From Liolophura sinensis (lineage: Eukaryota > Mollusca > Polyplacophora > Chitonida > Chitonidae), in assembly GCF_032854445.1 (NCBI RefSeq), contig NC_088296.1:7915206-7970205 (forward strand): DNA of 55,000 nt, read 5' to 3'. Positions 10,385-21,104 of this stretch are shown here, piece by piece. Under the pieces are notes generated by a model. The model was not told where the DNA came from, did not search any database, and worked only from the letters and a program-made list of their open reading frames with translations. Both the position numbers and the translations under genes were made by a program. How positions within the stretch are numbered: position 1 is the stretch's first letter; the number at the start of each line of letters is the position of its first letter.

Positions 10385-10617
10385 TCTTTGATCGGCCTTT
10401 TATGTCATACTTAAGAATATTTCAATTATGGGATACAGGCCAGTAGTATGGTAAGTTTGGGGGTGGGGGAGGTTGCACAGAGCACGTAGGTTGTTGGCAG
10501 GGCTTTCGACGACGTTGGGGAGGAAGCCAGCATGAGGTGGACTTGAACCCACAGCAGTCGCCTTCGAGAGAGGCTTCTGGATAAGTATGTTGTGTAGCAC
10601 ATTTACTTCTCGGCCGA
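10385..10617 (-). mobile_element. SINE, degenerate, minus orientation
   Basis: CTTAAGAATATTTCAATTATG, a GGAGGAAGCCAGCATGAGG core, and a head-side run TTCGAGAGAGGCTTCTGG can be aligned to the reverse complement of the family. Confidence 0.6.
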
Positions 10618-10619
10618 GG

Positions 10620-11680
10620 AGTGCACCCCGTAAAAAAGGCCAAAGAACATTTGTTGGCTCTGAATTCTATGTTAATGTGTTCATGTATTATAGCGTGCAA
10701 TGAAAGTCCGTTGTTTCGCTTTTATGGATTTACGTCACCCGGGAAGGTGTTGCGGCGCGATGTGAACTTTGACTACATAGAAGTATTGTCTAGTATTACC
10801 AAAACAAACAGACTTGCTCAGTTCAAGTGCACTGTTCCGATTCAGCACTACCGTTCCAACACAAAGCACTCATGCCAGACACTGGAAGTTTACTTACTAT
10901 CTCTCCATGGAGGCTGTGTTTGATACGACTTGATTTTTATGGTCTTCAAGAAACTAGCCATAGATGAGAAAAACAGTAAGTTGTACTTCGACCAAAGTAT
11001 TGTAATCAACGATGAAAAACTCAACACAGATGAAACTGCTCCCAAGGATGCCGTGTAAATTATCCTGCCTCAGCATACCATGATGAATCTCTGCTGACAT
11101 TCCACACCATGACAACACACTGTATGACATAGACTTACGAACGACCAATGAAAGCAAATGTGACATTCGGAGCGACTGGAACTGGAAACCAGATAGTGAA
11201 AGAAACGCGTGCGTGTACCATACAGCGTATAGCAGTGACAATCTACAATGGGGCAAAGACAGTTAGGTTGAGTGTCGGCCGGAGAGGTGAGGGCAGTCGA
11301 CCAGCGACAACGTGGCCGTGAACATGGTCGAATGAAAGTACAGAAAACTCAGAATGACTTAGTGTAACCAATTACCAGGTGTGTTTCTCAAGGACACAGT
11401 TTTGGGTGTTAATCGAAGCTATCGGTAGATATATCTTCTACAGGAAATAACGAATATTTCAATGTATGACATTCCTACTCTGACATAGAAATCAGCTAAT
11501 TACGCATAAAAGAGAAACAATGTGGGTGTTGCTGTACCTGATTTTTCTATCATAGGTCCATCTTTATACCCGTGTCTCTGACATGTAAACAAAGCAGGTA
11601 ACCTAACAAGGCAGAGCAAATCTGTATTGTGAAACTACTCAAAAGCCAAGCAAAACACTAGGCCAAGTCCAGCTCAAGCT
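10620..11680. other. Intergenic, no gene recognised
   Basis: Open stretches of up to about 100 codons occur on both strands but lack splice context, family motifs or paralogous copies in the window. One + strand segment around 10950-11060 reads KLAIDEKNSKLYFDQS, which has a coding flavour and could be a retroelement remnant. I cannot name it. Confidence 0.3.
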
Positions 11681-11689
11681 GTTTTTCTC

Positions 11690-11855
11690 TCCAGTCATAC
11701 GTGGCAATATCTGGCGCAATCTGCGGTTGGTCTTGATTTCCCCCAATGTTCTGCTCGGTATCCTCCCACTATAATGTTTGCTGCTGTCATATAAGTAAAG
11801 GATTCTTAAATACAACGTATTACTCCAATCATATGAATAAATAGTAAATAACAAT
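11690..11855 (+). mobile_element. SINE, degenerate, plus orientation
   Basis: The order CTGCGGTTGGTC, GATTTCCCCC, TCCTCCCACTATAATG, GTCATATAAGTAAA, and a final TACTCCAATCATATGAATAAATA tail follows the family consensus. The tRNA-like head is absent. Confidence 0.6.
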
Positions 11856-12204
11856 GCTCCAAATATATGTGTGTATCGATAAACCATCCCATACAAAAGT
11901 GTATATTTTTAATTTTGTCAGATTGCATTACCGAGATATCGCAGCTGTACGGAAACCAAAAAGGCTCACATCGACAACCTTAAAAGCGTTACCATGGTGC
12001 CAGCTTGTCCTTTTGAATATTAAAATTTAACGAATCAGGAGCGAGTTATTTATGTGTGCACCTGTATCCGCTCCAGCTTCATCTGAACCTTTGTTTACCT
12101 TTTTATATGCAGTGTGGGCAAATATCCTTAGTTATCAATCTTCTTTATTTCCTTTAAAACTCTGACACACATTTTAACATCGTAGCACCCTATAGACAAA
12201 AGTA

Positions 12205-12500
12205 CTCCCTATATATAAATATTCTGATAAACCAGACAACTGGATGTTTTCCTTTTTATAAGATAATTTATTCTTGGCTGAAATAATCAGTTCATGAACA
12301 CAAAAGTCTGAGAAACAAAAACAAATACACAACAATAACAATTTACCACTAACATTTTTGCACAATATACACAAAAACTATTTTGAACATATAAATATTG
12401 CGATAAATCGGACACCTGGATGCTTTTTAATTTTCAAATACGTCTATTTTTGGTTGAAATAATCAATTCAAGAATTTAAAATTCTGACACAATAAAAAAA
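12205..12500. repeat. Tandem duplication, period about 180 bp
   Basis: ATAAATATTCTGATAAACC...ACAACTGGATG near 12215 recurs as ATAAATATTGCGATAAATC...ACACCTGGATG near 12393. Both are followed by GAAATAATCA. It is AT-rich, with no coding signal. It lies downstream of the gene 2 tail and may be 3' UTR or intergenic. Confidence 0.6.
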
Positions 12501-13067
12501 TTCATACAATTGCATTTAACAACAAAGCAAGCGTCGACTCCCAACATCTGTGACATGTCTGATGAAGTCCATGGCATGTTACACTTGGACCCCTCGTTAA
12601 CTGAATAAACCAGGTTAAATGAATGAGAAGATAAAATATTAAAAATGTGCCACCCTCCAAAGGAATTTGTCGCAACTAAACCCCCTGTTTACCGTTTATC
12701 GAAAAGCATTCCGTGTTGGATTTAAGCAATTTACAGGACCTCGTCTCACATAACTTTCCCAGCATTCTTTCAAATGTGATTTACTTCAGCGGCATCATAA
12801 GTAGAGTGAGTAGCCTCTAGAAAGAAACTTTTTAAAGAAGGCTACCGACTTAAGAATACAGTGAACTTTGATTTTGTCGAAAGTAAACACACTACCTACT
12901 TTCTGACGATCCACACGTTGTTGAGGACCATTTCAACGTGCAGCCAAAGAGGACAAATTGAAATGATCAAGATGAGATCGTTTCAACCATTATGCAAAAA
13001 CATACCAATAAATGAAATTAAATGACATTTAGTTTGTTTTCCTTGGGGGGTTGGAGGGGGGAGGGGG

Positions 13068-13500
13068 TTAAACTTTCATATTTGGATGTGTTTTTTCAGT
13101 GTCGAACTTCCCGCTGTCAGCCTGCTTCGCTTTATTTTCCTTTATCTTGAAATTTGAATACACGGCGCTGTGGTCTTGTCTGGATGGTAACTTTGACCCT
13201 TCAAACTTTCTATCAGACAAATTGAAGTCATCTGAGTCATTTTCGTGTTCCCCGTCTGTCAGATGACCACCGTCGTCACGGCGGCGCGTGGAGGACCGGT
13301 TCTCCATACCTTAGACTAACACATCTGGTAGAGACCCTGGCGTTGGTGAGGACAGACTGGTTACTCCATCTCGGTCTGTGATGGATTCAGTGATATCACA
13401 AGAATTACGGAAACCTTTCCCTCTCAACTGGGAATTGTTGCTGTTTGATCTTAAACCATTTTCGCTGGAGTTGTTACCATCCATCTGCCCTTTCCTTTTC
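13068..13500 (-). CDS. Gene 2 exon: cytoplasmic tail, interrupted by in-frame TAA
   Basis: A plausible acceptor (TTTATTTCGAAG) precedes 13500; phase 2 entry gives RKRKGQMDG, a basic stop-transfer. The frame is open for 62 codons (Ser/Asn-rich, no Tyr), meets TAA at 13311-13313, then stays open in the same frame for 80 further codons to the next stop. The second part has charged composition and SAVYSNFKIKE, a YxN motif like those in the gene 1 tail. The tail is unrelated in sequence to that of gene 1. A stronger-looking acceptor (ATTTCTTCAG, about 18 codons further 5') would end the protein after a few residues, so the start of this exon is uncertain. Confidence 0.5.
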
Positions 13501-13775
13501 CTTCGAAATAAAAATTGTTTTTATCTCACATCTGGTTTACTGAAGAAATATCCAAAAGATAGGACATCATTTTCTTTAACTTTTACTATTGTATTAGGCC
13601 TACTGTCTGATTTCATGTCGTCACTGTTTGTCAGGGTACAGGATATCCATGTCGATAGACAGGAGATTTAGACACCATGCTATAATTATACCAAAACAGT
13701 CAAATCATTAGCACACGCCTCGGCCAAGACGTATATCACGTAAAAAGTCTGGAACAGTCAGAAACGATAGGTTAC

Positions 13776-13872
13776 CTCACAACAACAACAACACCAAGGG
13801 CGATAAGAGTCAAGAAAAGCGGTAGACTTATCCCAACTGCCAGGCCTATTGTCATTCCTGAGGAGTGTGAAC
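13776..13872 (-). CDS. Gene 2 exon: transmembrane helix
   Basis: The acceptor GCATTCCAG precedes 13872 and the donor GTAACC follows 13776. It is 97 bp, phase 1 in and phase 2 out, the same phases as the gene 1 TM exon. It encodes a short Ser/His lead, then a long hydrophobic run starting MTIGLAVGISLPLFLTLIAL and ending in four valines and Arg. It resembles the gene 5 TM exon (54119-54218: valine-rich end, GISxxxxLTLIA core) rather than the gene 1/gene 4 type. It lies about 180 bp outside the inverted-duplication arm. Confidence 0.75.
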
Positions 13873-15267
13873 CTGGAATGCAAAAACATGCTTGGAATGC
13901 AGCGAACAAAGAAAATTAAGGGTGAACAACATTTGATAAATTTTAAATATTAGATTGGTAATATCCTTGTTTAGAGGGGTAAAAGAGCTCCTGTCTATTT
14001 CAAAAAAAGAACTGGAGAAACAAAGCAGAAGACATTTGTGTATGTAAGTGCATGGTGAATGTTGTTATCTAAACTGAAACTGCGCTCACACGATGTGGTT
14101 GCCTATAAAAACCGGGAATTCCATATGTGGAATGAAACAGGACGTCTATTTTATGCTCGCCGTTCAGACGTTGTGATTTGTCGAATGCTACAATGAAATA
14201 ACCCGAAACAGCAGGTTCTATTTCATTCGTGTGAACGCAGCAACATATGCCCCGAAATAATATGGGCCAAAAGCTGCATACAGTAAACCAGTTTTCCATA
14301 CAGCATGTGGGAAAAAAAACTGTGTATAAACACGCTATGTGAAGTGTAATCCTTATATACCCAACTGTTTAGGATTTTACTTTTGTTAAAGCTGGAAAAG
14401 TTGGCACACACGGACTATTTTTTCGTGCTCACCCATTTTTATAATCCGGCATGTATGTGTGCATTAAAATTGTACAAAAACACTTTAAGATTAAGATGTT
14501 GCTTTAGTTTAGACCCTGTGTGCTTTAACTACAACAACAAAAATTCCAGTCGCTTCTCTCTTGAGTACGAAATTAAATCCCATGGCGAAACTGTGTTAAA
14601 TCGCTTTTACCAGACTATGATGGGCATGTGATGCCATATACACCAATTGTTAAGAATTCTGTGTACAATTTTTTATGTGAAATTTATTCATTAGTTTCAG
14701 TATGTCTATCAGACGATGTGACAGCTGACAAGAGTTGTTGAATTAATGCTGATTAAGTAGTTCTGCGCGAGGACACCAAAAGTGAGGCTAAACCTAAAAA
14801 TTCTCCAAAGGTTGACTTTGTCCAGAAGTGGTAGCGATGTAGAGAGCGTAGAGAGCGGCACATACGCTATGATGAGTATGTCTAGCAGTTTAAACAGCCA
14901 ATAACGTTTTCTTGTGTTGTCGTTTGTGAAGGAGAGCTCAAAATAGTTTGCCACTAAGTTGCCACATAATTCTTTACTAAGGGGACTGCTGGCATCCAGT
15001 CGTACTCAGTTTAATATCACACGAAAACGATGGAGGTCATATTCATGTATAAGTTAATCCTTATCAACCTCTTCCAACAAATAACCCACACGATAAGAAA
15101 ATGCTGTACGCCGCTTTTTCAACGTGAATATTTGTTGTTCTTTTACTTTCGTTCCACGCTATTCACTTACAGATCATTTTTCCTAATGATACCAGCAGTA
15201 TTTACATTATGTCCACTGTCTTATATATACGATCGATCTTTCGTCGGACTTTGAGTTTTGTTCTTAC

Positions 15268-15348
15268 CTCGCTTTGTAGCCTGAGTGTCGGCTGGGGGTA
15301 TTGTTTGATTAACGTTGCTTATCTGAGAAAACGCTGAGGTGGAATCAC
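15268..15348 (-). CDS. Gene 2 exon: 27-residue spacer
   Basis: The acceptor TCCTACTAG precedes 15348 and the donor GTAAGA follows 15268. It is 81 bp, phase 1-1. It encodes DSTSAFSQISNVNQTIPPAD, a close relative of the gene 1 spacer at 3746-3826, with the NQT sequon kept. Substitutions relative to gene 1 leave the frame intact. Confidence 0.65.
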
Positions 15349-15591
15349 CTAGTAGGAAAAAAACATACAAAAGTTACAGTTTCTGCGCACAATGTGATAT
15401 TATTTTATCTTTAAAAATTCCGTAATTTCACTGACCACCATCATGCTATCCAAAGGATATTTGACACGTGTTTGTTTAATTTTCTTCGACTCCTTTCCTT
15501 TTTTCAGATGCATCTAATGTGTTTGAACATGTTTGTGCGGATGTTTCTTCTCTTTTATGACATTCTTATTAATATATTTGTTTATTTTAAT

Positions 15592-15705
15592 TAGTGTTTG
15601 ACGCCGCACTCAGGAATATTTCACTTATACAACGGCAGCCAGCATTATGATGGTAGCAAAGCGAACAGAGCCCAGGGGGAAACCCATTATCATCGGCTTA
15701 GTGTT
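15592..15705 (-). mobile_element. SINE 3' fragment, minus orientation
   Basis: GTTTGACGCCGCACTCAGG, AATATTTCACTTATACAACGG and CAGCATTATGATGG match the family reversed. It is the mirror copy of 3395-3505. Confidence 0.75.
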
Positions 15706-16092
15706 ACACAGAAATAATGGTGGTATGAACTAATATATGTTGCACGTGGGGGTGACGTGCGTTTGGTTTGATTTATTCCGTACTCAGGAAGACAAAGCCG
15801 CTGATGATGGAGAAAGGAAAATGGAGTAACTAAATGTAATACCAGTTTGATAAGGTGGACAGAATTATAGCTATTACTACCACAGAAAGTATAAAGAAAC
15901 AACTTCCATTCTCCGTGTGAGCTATGTTTGTGTATAAAATTGTATGTAAGTTGAGTTTTGTTTCCCTTTCTTGATATTCAGGCAATTTATTTTTGTGACC
16001 GTAATATATAGTGGCAGCTTCTGACGATAAACAGATATGACATGGCGTATCTTTATGACACTGATTTTTAGCCCCATTAAATGAAGAATTAC

Positions 16093-16206
16093 CGAGGGAT
16101 GACGTTGTAGGTACTGGTGTTGTAGATGCAGATGTTGTTCCTACTGCTCTTGTCGGTGGTGATATTTCCCTGATCCTCGTTATTGTCGTATGCGGGGTTG
16201 ATCCAT
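16093..16206 (-). CDS. Gene 2 exon: Thr/Ser/Pro-rich stalk
   Basis: The acceptor TTGTTTTAG precedes 16206 and the donor GTAATT follows 16093. It is 114 bp, phase 1-1, no Cys. It reads SPPTRAVGTTSASTTPVPTT in its central part. Same length and borders as the gene 1 stalk (2951-3064), with several amino-acid changes but preserved composition, as expected for a stalk kept for physical properties rather than sequence. Confidence 0.7.
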
Positions 16207-16259
16207 CTAAAACAAGGTATACTAGAGTTCTTATCGTATATATTCTCATCATGAGCAAC

Positions 16260-16388
16260 GTGCGGATGGACGTCGTGGATTTTCCCCCGACTCTGGTCGG
16301 TTTCCTTCCACCGTAATGTTGACCGCTGTCTTAAAAAATCAAATATTCGTGAGTTCGGTGTAAAACATCAATCCACTAAAAAAAAAAT
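16260..16388 (+). mobile_element. SINE remnant, plus orientation
   Basis: GCGGATGGACGTCGTGG, GGTTTCCTTCCACCGTAATG, and GTGAGTTCGGTGTAAAACATC followed by an A-run. Mirror copy of 2719-2855. Confidence 0.75.
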
Positions 16389-17219
16389 GTACTATGTAGA
16401 CAAGAAAAGTATTTTGACGTTTGCGCACTAGTGAGTAATCTATATAATATATCAAAATATTTCACACTCAACAAAATTAAAGCAGTTAAAATCTTTTGAT
16501 ATTGGCCCTGCTTTCTGTCCTAATGATTACCGAATCGCAAAGTCACAGTACACATCTTTCTCATACAGTTTTTAAAAGGCTTAAAGGATACATGAAACGC
16601 TTGGTTTTTGTTTGTTAATACCTGTACTTAGTATATGGTGTGACCCAACGCATGGAAGTATAAAATAACTTCTCAGTTTCCACCATGAGGCGTAATAATT
16701 GCTTCAGACTAAATTTTTCTTAAGGCCCCAACCGCCACTCAGGAGCTTAAATAGCCTGCTGTAGTGTGGCCAAAGGAGGTAGCTGTCAAGGCAACTTTAA
16801 GAGAGAGCCCGACGTGGAGAGCTTAGCTGGTTCCGCATTCACAATATGTCGGTCGACGACGCCATTTCCGAATATTTATGTCCATTGAGGGAAGATGTGC
16901 GTAAAAGGGAGACCTTAAGCATGATTGGAATTTTTGTCATTTAAATGGCATATCGTTATTAAGATCTTTTGTGTTAGGTGCAAATTCCAATCAACGTTAT
17001 TACTAGAAAACCGATGTGTTAAGTTTTTTCCATCCAACACCTTGTCTCTAAGTTTCCTAAGTTTTACAATGGTTATAACTCCCTTGTAAATAAATATGGA
17101 CAAAACGTCCAGAATCTCTGGCGCTGTCCTGCGTGACGGTGTCTAGTTCCGCTTCACCCGGAGCAAGGGGTAATGTTTTCATCGTGTTAAATCAGATCAC
17201 AAAATTATGAATACGGAGA

Positions 17220-17285
17220 GTTTAATCATAGCGCAACATTGGGTACATGCAATCATAGAGCAACAGTGGGTACATGCAATATTGA
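17220..17285. repeat. 27-bp tandem repeat, two units
   Basis: AATCATAGCGCAACATTGGG and the following ACATGCAATCATAGAGCAAC are two units of the repeat that has about five units at the mirrored place 1758-1888. Confidence 0.55.
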
Positions 17286-17793
17286 AGTATTCCATACTTC
17301 TAATTTTTTTTTTTTTACATTTTCGTTGCTTTGTGTTAGACGTTGTTTTGTACATTGGCTCAATTATTGAGCTGGAATGCAAATTTTGGCTGACGGTTGA
17401 TATACAAATGTCTGTTTTGACGCATTTATATACTCTTCATTTTACCTCAAACCATTCTCTTTGTTTTTAAGTTCATTTCCATGTATCCTTTAATCAATGA
17501 AGATACAGGTGCATTAAAAAACACATCTCACTTCCTGTCTCCTTTATGAGTGTTCAAAAACTAATTCTAAATTACTCTTCCGCACTTATGTCCTAGCCAT
17601 TTGGATACTGAGATCACCATATACACAGTTTAGACATAATTAAATTTCTAGCAATTTACATAAAAGAATTATTATTTTAACAAATCGGGGTTATTTAGTG
17701 AATTTCACGGTGTAGTTATTAAATAAAACTCCATGTCATGTAACATCCTGTTCACTTTAAACAACAATAAAAAGACAATTAACAATGACCTCT

Positions 17794-18043
17794 TTAACAT
17801 CCGGCGAAATCGTTGGACGCCATATATCCTTCGTTACAGACACATAGTAGTCCGTCAGAATAACGAACACGGCAGGAAGCCTGAGCAGGACACTGACTAT
17901 TAGAACTGCAACTTGACAAAACTCTACGGAATGGAGCTTTAGTAGTTGTAGAAGGTTGTGGTTTTGGAGATGACACAGTAGGCGCTGCTGTTGTTGGTGG
18001 TGTTGGTGCCATTTTGTTGTTGCTGCTGATGGAATTAATCCGC
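17794..18043 (-). pseudogene. Gene 2 EGF-like exon with frameshift and stop
   Basis: Mirror copy of 927-1180. The acceptor CTACTTCAG precedes 18043. Compared with the left arm, the ACA run near 18015-18025 is one base shorter, so the phase-1 frame entering from the acceptor no longer matches the EGF frame. In the original frame the domain reads C-SSNSQ-C-PAQAS-C-RVRYSDGLL-C-V-C-NEGYMASNDFAG-C and then TAA, the same stop as the left arm. The ruined donor (GGTCAT) is also shared. It would need to be skipped for a membrane-bound product. Confidence 0.65.
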
Positions 18044-18498
18044 CTGAAGTAGAATAGACATGTTTTCCCGTTTTCCCGGCTTCCCCGTAAAGACCAAAGC
18101 TACCAACTCTACCATGATTCATCTTACACATTATATGCATATATAATTTCAACTTAAGTTAAAAATAAAATGGCTTTACAATATTTGCTGTGCTTTTCAT
18201 TCTTTATGTTTATGTTGTATAAACACAATGGTATCATGTTTACACGTAACCCACCACGTTCGACCTATTTGCCTTCTAAAATATAAATTATTACCACCGA
18301 ATAAACAAGGTGTAAGAATCGACGGGAAAAACCACATAGTGATTACAATTTGAACATAATTTTCCACATCAATACTTCGACTTTTAGCCCATAAAAAATG
18401 GTTATTTCGCTTTTGTTGGAGACAGAATTTTTAACTTCGTGTTTTTCAAACTCTTAGCATCGGCTTGCTAATAAAACAAAAAAAAAAACACTTCATAC

Positions 18499-18801
18499 CT
18501 AGAGTGTAAGTGCGGTGTATGCACTGTCCTTGACGGTTGTTAAAGGCCTGAATCTCTTCCCTAGTCATACGCCTTAAGTTCGACATACACGTGCAAACTC
18601 CGTTCATACATTCTTGCTCTGTATTGAAAACACAACCATCTCCGCATGCCTCTCCAAACAGACCTCTTCTTGGCAAAATGCAATTTTGATTGTCCCCAGC
18701 TGTGACATAGCCCGACAAACACGCGCACTGACGAGAGACAGCATTGCACACCATGAACAAACCAGCACACACCGTTGTACATACGTCGTTAATATAGGCG
18801 G
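18499..18801 (-). CDS. Gene 2 exon: 12-Cys double EB/EGF-like module
   Basis: The acceptor TTTCTTACAG precedes 18801 and the donor GTATGA follows 18499. It is 303 bp, phase 1-1, no stops. All twelve cysteines align with those of gene 1 171-473 (opening VCTTVCAGLFMVC and closing NRQGQC). Differences from gene 1 include LSGYVTAGDNQNCILPRRG versus SLGYVAAGDNQNCVLPRRG. The extracellular disulfide-rich fold is inferred from Cys spacing. Confidence 0.8.
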
Positions 18802-18849
18802 CTGTAAGAAAAAAATCAATGTTAGATGAGCCATAATTTATGGAAATCA

Positions 18850-19136
18850 AGATATACACTGTAACTGAGAGTTACTGAAGGTCCGAATTACTTCACTAGC
18901 AATAGGCGTTACGCTCGACATACATCTGCGACCTCCGTCTACACATATTTGCTTCCCGCTGAGAACACGTCACACCCCTGCATGTTTCTCCCAAGAATCC
19001 CATTTCCACGAAAGCACAGTTTTTACCTCCTGGAACTGGTACAATTCTATTATAACACACGCACATCTTTCGCACCACGTTCATAACCTGAACAGCTCTG
19101 CACACCGTGATGTACAAATGTCGTTGAAATATACAC
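18850..19136 (-). pseudogene. Decayed 12-Cys exon next to the intact one
   Basis: An acceptor (CACTATAG) precedes 19136 and the first codons read VYFNDICTSRCAELF, matching the start of other 12-Cys exons. A TGA follows. Homology then continues in a second frame (KMCVCYNRIVPVPGGKNC, GFLGETCRGVTC) and finally in another (CVDGGRRCMSSVTPIASEV), so there are at least two frameshifts. The donor is missing and the remnant runs straight into the short intron before 18801. It is an old tandem exon duplicate. Confidence 0.7.
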
Positions 19137-19327
19137 CTATAGTGAAGTTTTAGGATTGTATGAGATACATGTACAAGGGCACTTCCCACGTAGTTGTATT
19201 TATTTGCATGGAAATTATTTAGAGAACATACCATGGTTGTGCTTAAAAGACATCACACTATATTATAGTTAAGACAAATGCATCTTTTCAGAAATAAATT
19301 TTGTATTTTTTTTTTATTTTTGGCTTG

Positions 19328-19442
19328 GATTTATTTCATTGGTGTTTTACGCCGTTGTCAAGGAATATTTCACTTATACGGCGGGATTCAGATTTTGGTG
19401 GAAGGAAACCGGGGACACCCATGACCATCCGCAGGTGTTGGA
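19328..19442 (-). mobile_element. SINE 3' fragment, minus orientation
   Basis: TTGGTGTTTTACGCCGTTG, AATATTTCACTTATACGGCGG, GGTGGAAGGAAACCGGGG and CATGACCATCCGCAGGTG match the reversed family. It lies 38 bp beyond the donor of the EGF exon. Confidence 0.8.
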
Positions 19443-19479
19443 ACATACAGTTTTATTGATATGCATTAATTCATCTCAC

Positions 19480-19656
19480 CATTTTCGCAAACGGTCAAAC
19501 TGCTCGACGCCACGTATCCTTCGTTACAGATACACAGTAGTCCGTCGGGATAACGAGCACGGCAACTTGCATGGTCAGGACATTGACTATCATCACTGCA
19601 AGATGAGAAAACGGGTGTATTCTGGGCACCGGTGGTTGTTTTTGTGGCCGTCATCA
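19480..19656 (-). CDS. Gene 2 exon: Thr linker plus EGF-like domain (intact)
   Basis: The acceptor ATTTGTTTTCAG precedes 19656 and the donor GTGAGA follows 19480. It is 177 bp, phase 1-1. A short Thr-rich linker (VMTATKTTTGAQNTP) precedes C-SDDSQ-C-PDHAS-C-RARYPDGLL-C-I-C-NEGYVASSSLTV-C, a complete six-Cys EGF pattern with CxCxxGY. This is the only intact example of this exon type in the window and the reference for judging the lesions at 927, 17794, 28976, 37841 and 50859. The preceding intron end AACTGTCACAATTTG is conserved with genes 4 and 5. Confidence 0.8.
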
Positions 19657-19821
19657 CTGAAAACAAATTGTGACAGTTGCGATACAGTGGCCAGCAAAGT
19701 TTTTTGAGATTAAAATTCTACGAATTAAATGTCAGTCAAAGATTTTATCCTTGGGCCTAATTGTTCTGAACATAACCCATTGCCCTGTCTGTCACACAAT
19801 ACCTGACTGATGTCCGCCATA

Positions 19822-20070
19822 TTTATTCATTTTTTGATTGACATTTTACGCGGTACACAATAATATTTAACTTATACGACTGCGGTCAGCGCTATGGTGG
19901 GAGGAAACCAGAGAGAACCAGCGGGGAAACGCAAAATCATCCCCAAGTTACTGGCAGACATCCTCACATACGGCCAGAGGGGAAACCAGCATCAGCTGGA
20001 CTTTAACACGTCAAGATCCCGTTGTTGGGACGCTCATGTGTTGCTGTGCTGCGCTAGCACATTAAAAAAA
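19822..20070 (-). mobile_element. SINE, near full length, minus orientation
   Basis: TTTTTGATTGACATTTTACG, CGGTCAGCGCTATGGTGGG, GGAAACCAGCATCAGCTGG and the tRNA-like head end TGCTGCGCTAGCACATTAA are present in reversed order. Confidence 0.75.
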
Positions 20071-20491
20071 CTTGACCAAGGAGCTCCCCATTGCCATTTA
20101 TAAGAAGTGTACGCAACATTTCCGTTCTTTAAACCTTGGCCAAGGCACACATACATGTACACCATAGGATCATTTAGATGCACTCCCAGTGAACCAGTCC
20201 CAAACACTAGGGTCACTTGTACTGATAAAGAAAACCGAGAACAAATCCCATTTTTAATGAATTCTATCACTAACAGCCAAATACAGTTTATTAGCCATAA
20301 GTATATAGTACATAAACCAGGCCGACGTTTAGGTTAAGTTTTGTACTCCTAATACATTAACAGGGTCATCAGAGGTAATCTTCCGCTGTCATGTATAGCA
20401 CCTTTGGCTTGATGTCTGAATCAACCGTCAACATATTTACTCTTGTTAGCTTAACAGGCTTCGGCATTAGTTTAGTTTATACCCCTGTTAG

Positions 20492-20735
20492 CCTGACGCT
20501 CAGTCGGTTAGCGCGCTAGCGCAGCGTAATGACCCAGGAGTCTCTCAGCAATGCGGTCGCTGTGAGTACTTGCTGGCTTCCTCTCTGGCCGTACGTGGGA
20601 AGGTCTTCCAGTAACCTGCGGATGGTCGTGGGTTTCCCCCGGGCTGTGCCCAGTTTCTTCCCACCATAATGCTGGCCGCCGTCGTATAAGTGAAATATTC
20701 TTGAGTACGGCGTAAAACACCATTTTTTTGACGGC
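20492..20735 (+). mobile_element. SINE, full length, plus orientation
   Basis: The head TCAGTCGGTTAGCGCGCTAG looks like a tRNA A box region and is followed by CAGCGTAATGACCCAGGAG. The body continues to GTCGTATAAGTGAAATATTC and GAGTACGGCGTAAAACACC, ending in a T-run rather than an A-rich tail. Confidence 0.85.
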
Positions 20736-21104
20736 AATCCTTACTTCCTTCTTTTGAAATGAAAAGGCAGTGAACAAACTGCCTAGAATCGAATACGCCT
20801 ATACAAATTTGTTGATATTTCGATTCAAAAAAATAATCGGTTAATTTAATCAGAAACTCTGTTATCTGAGTGATGCTAGAATGTATTATGAATGCTAGAA
20901 TGCATTTTATGTAAAACACAAAAATGGTTCCTATCTAAAAGACCATCCTGTTAAAGCCTAATACAGTCTTTATGCTGAAATAACAGAACAAGTGTGGTAT
21001 ATTTTCGAGAATAATCTATGGCAATGACAGAACACATCCCACTATCACTGAGATAACAGGTGTTCTGTTAGATTTAACAGAATATATTTTTGACAATGTC
21101 TCAG

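Larger units (their letters stand above)
14050..18970 (-). repeat. Inverted duplication, right arm (partner 1-5168)
   Basis: It is the reverse complement of the left arm, containing the same exon series and the same two SINE remnants in mirrored positions. The arms are separated by about 8.9 kb. It lacks the (TA)n expansion and has fewer 27-bp units than the left arm. Confidence 0.85.

Noticed and set aside
10954-11256. 100-codon minus-strand ORF
   Set aside because: Low-complexity hydrophobic text with no motif or splice support; the + strand text looks at least as coding-like.
19339-20777. Several ORFs sharing GGQHYGG and PRLCT-like text, seen throughout the window
   Set aside because: All are translations of the main SINE family in various frames.
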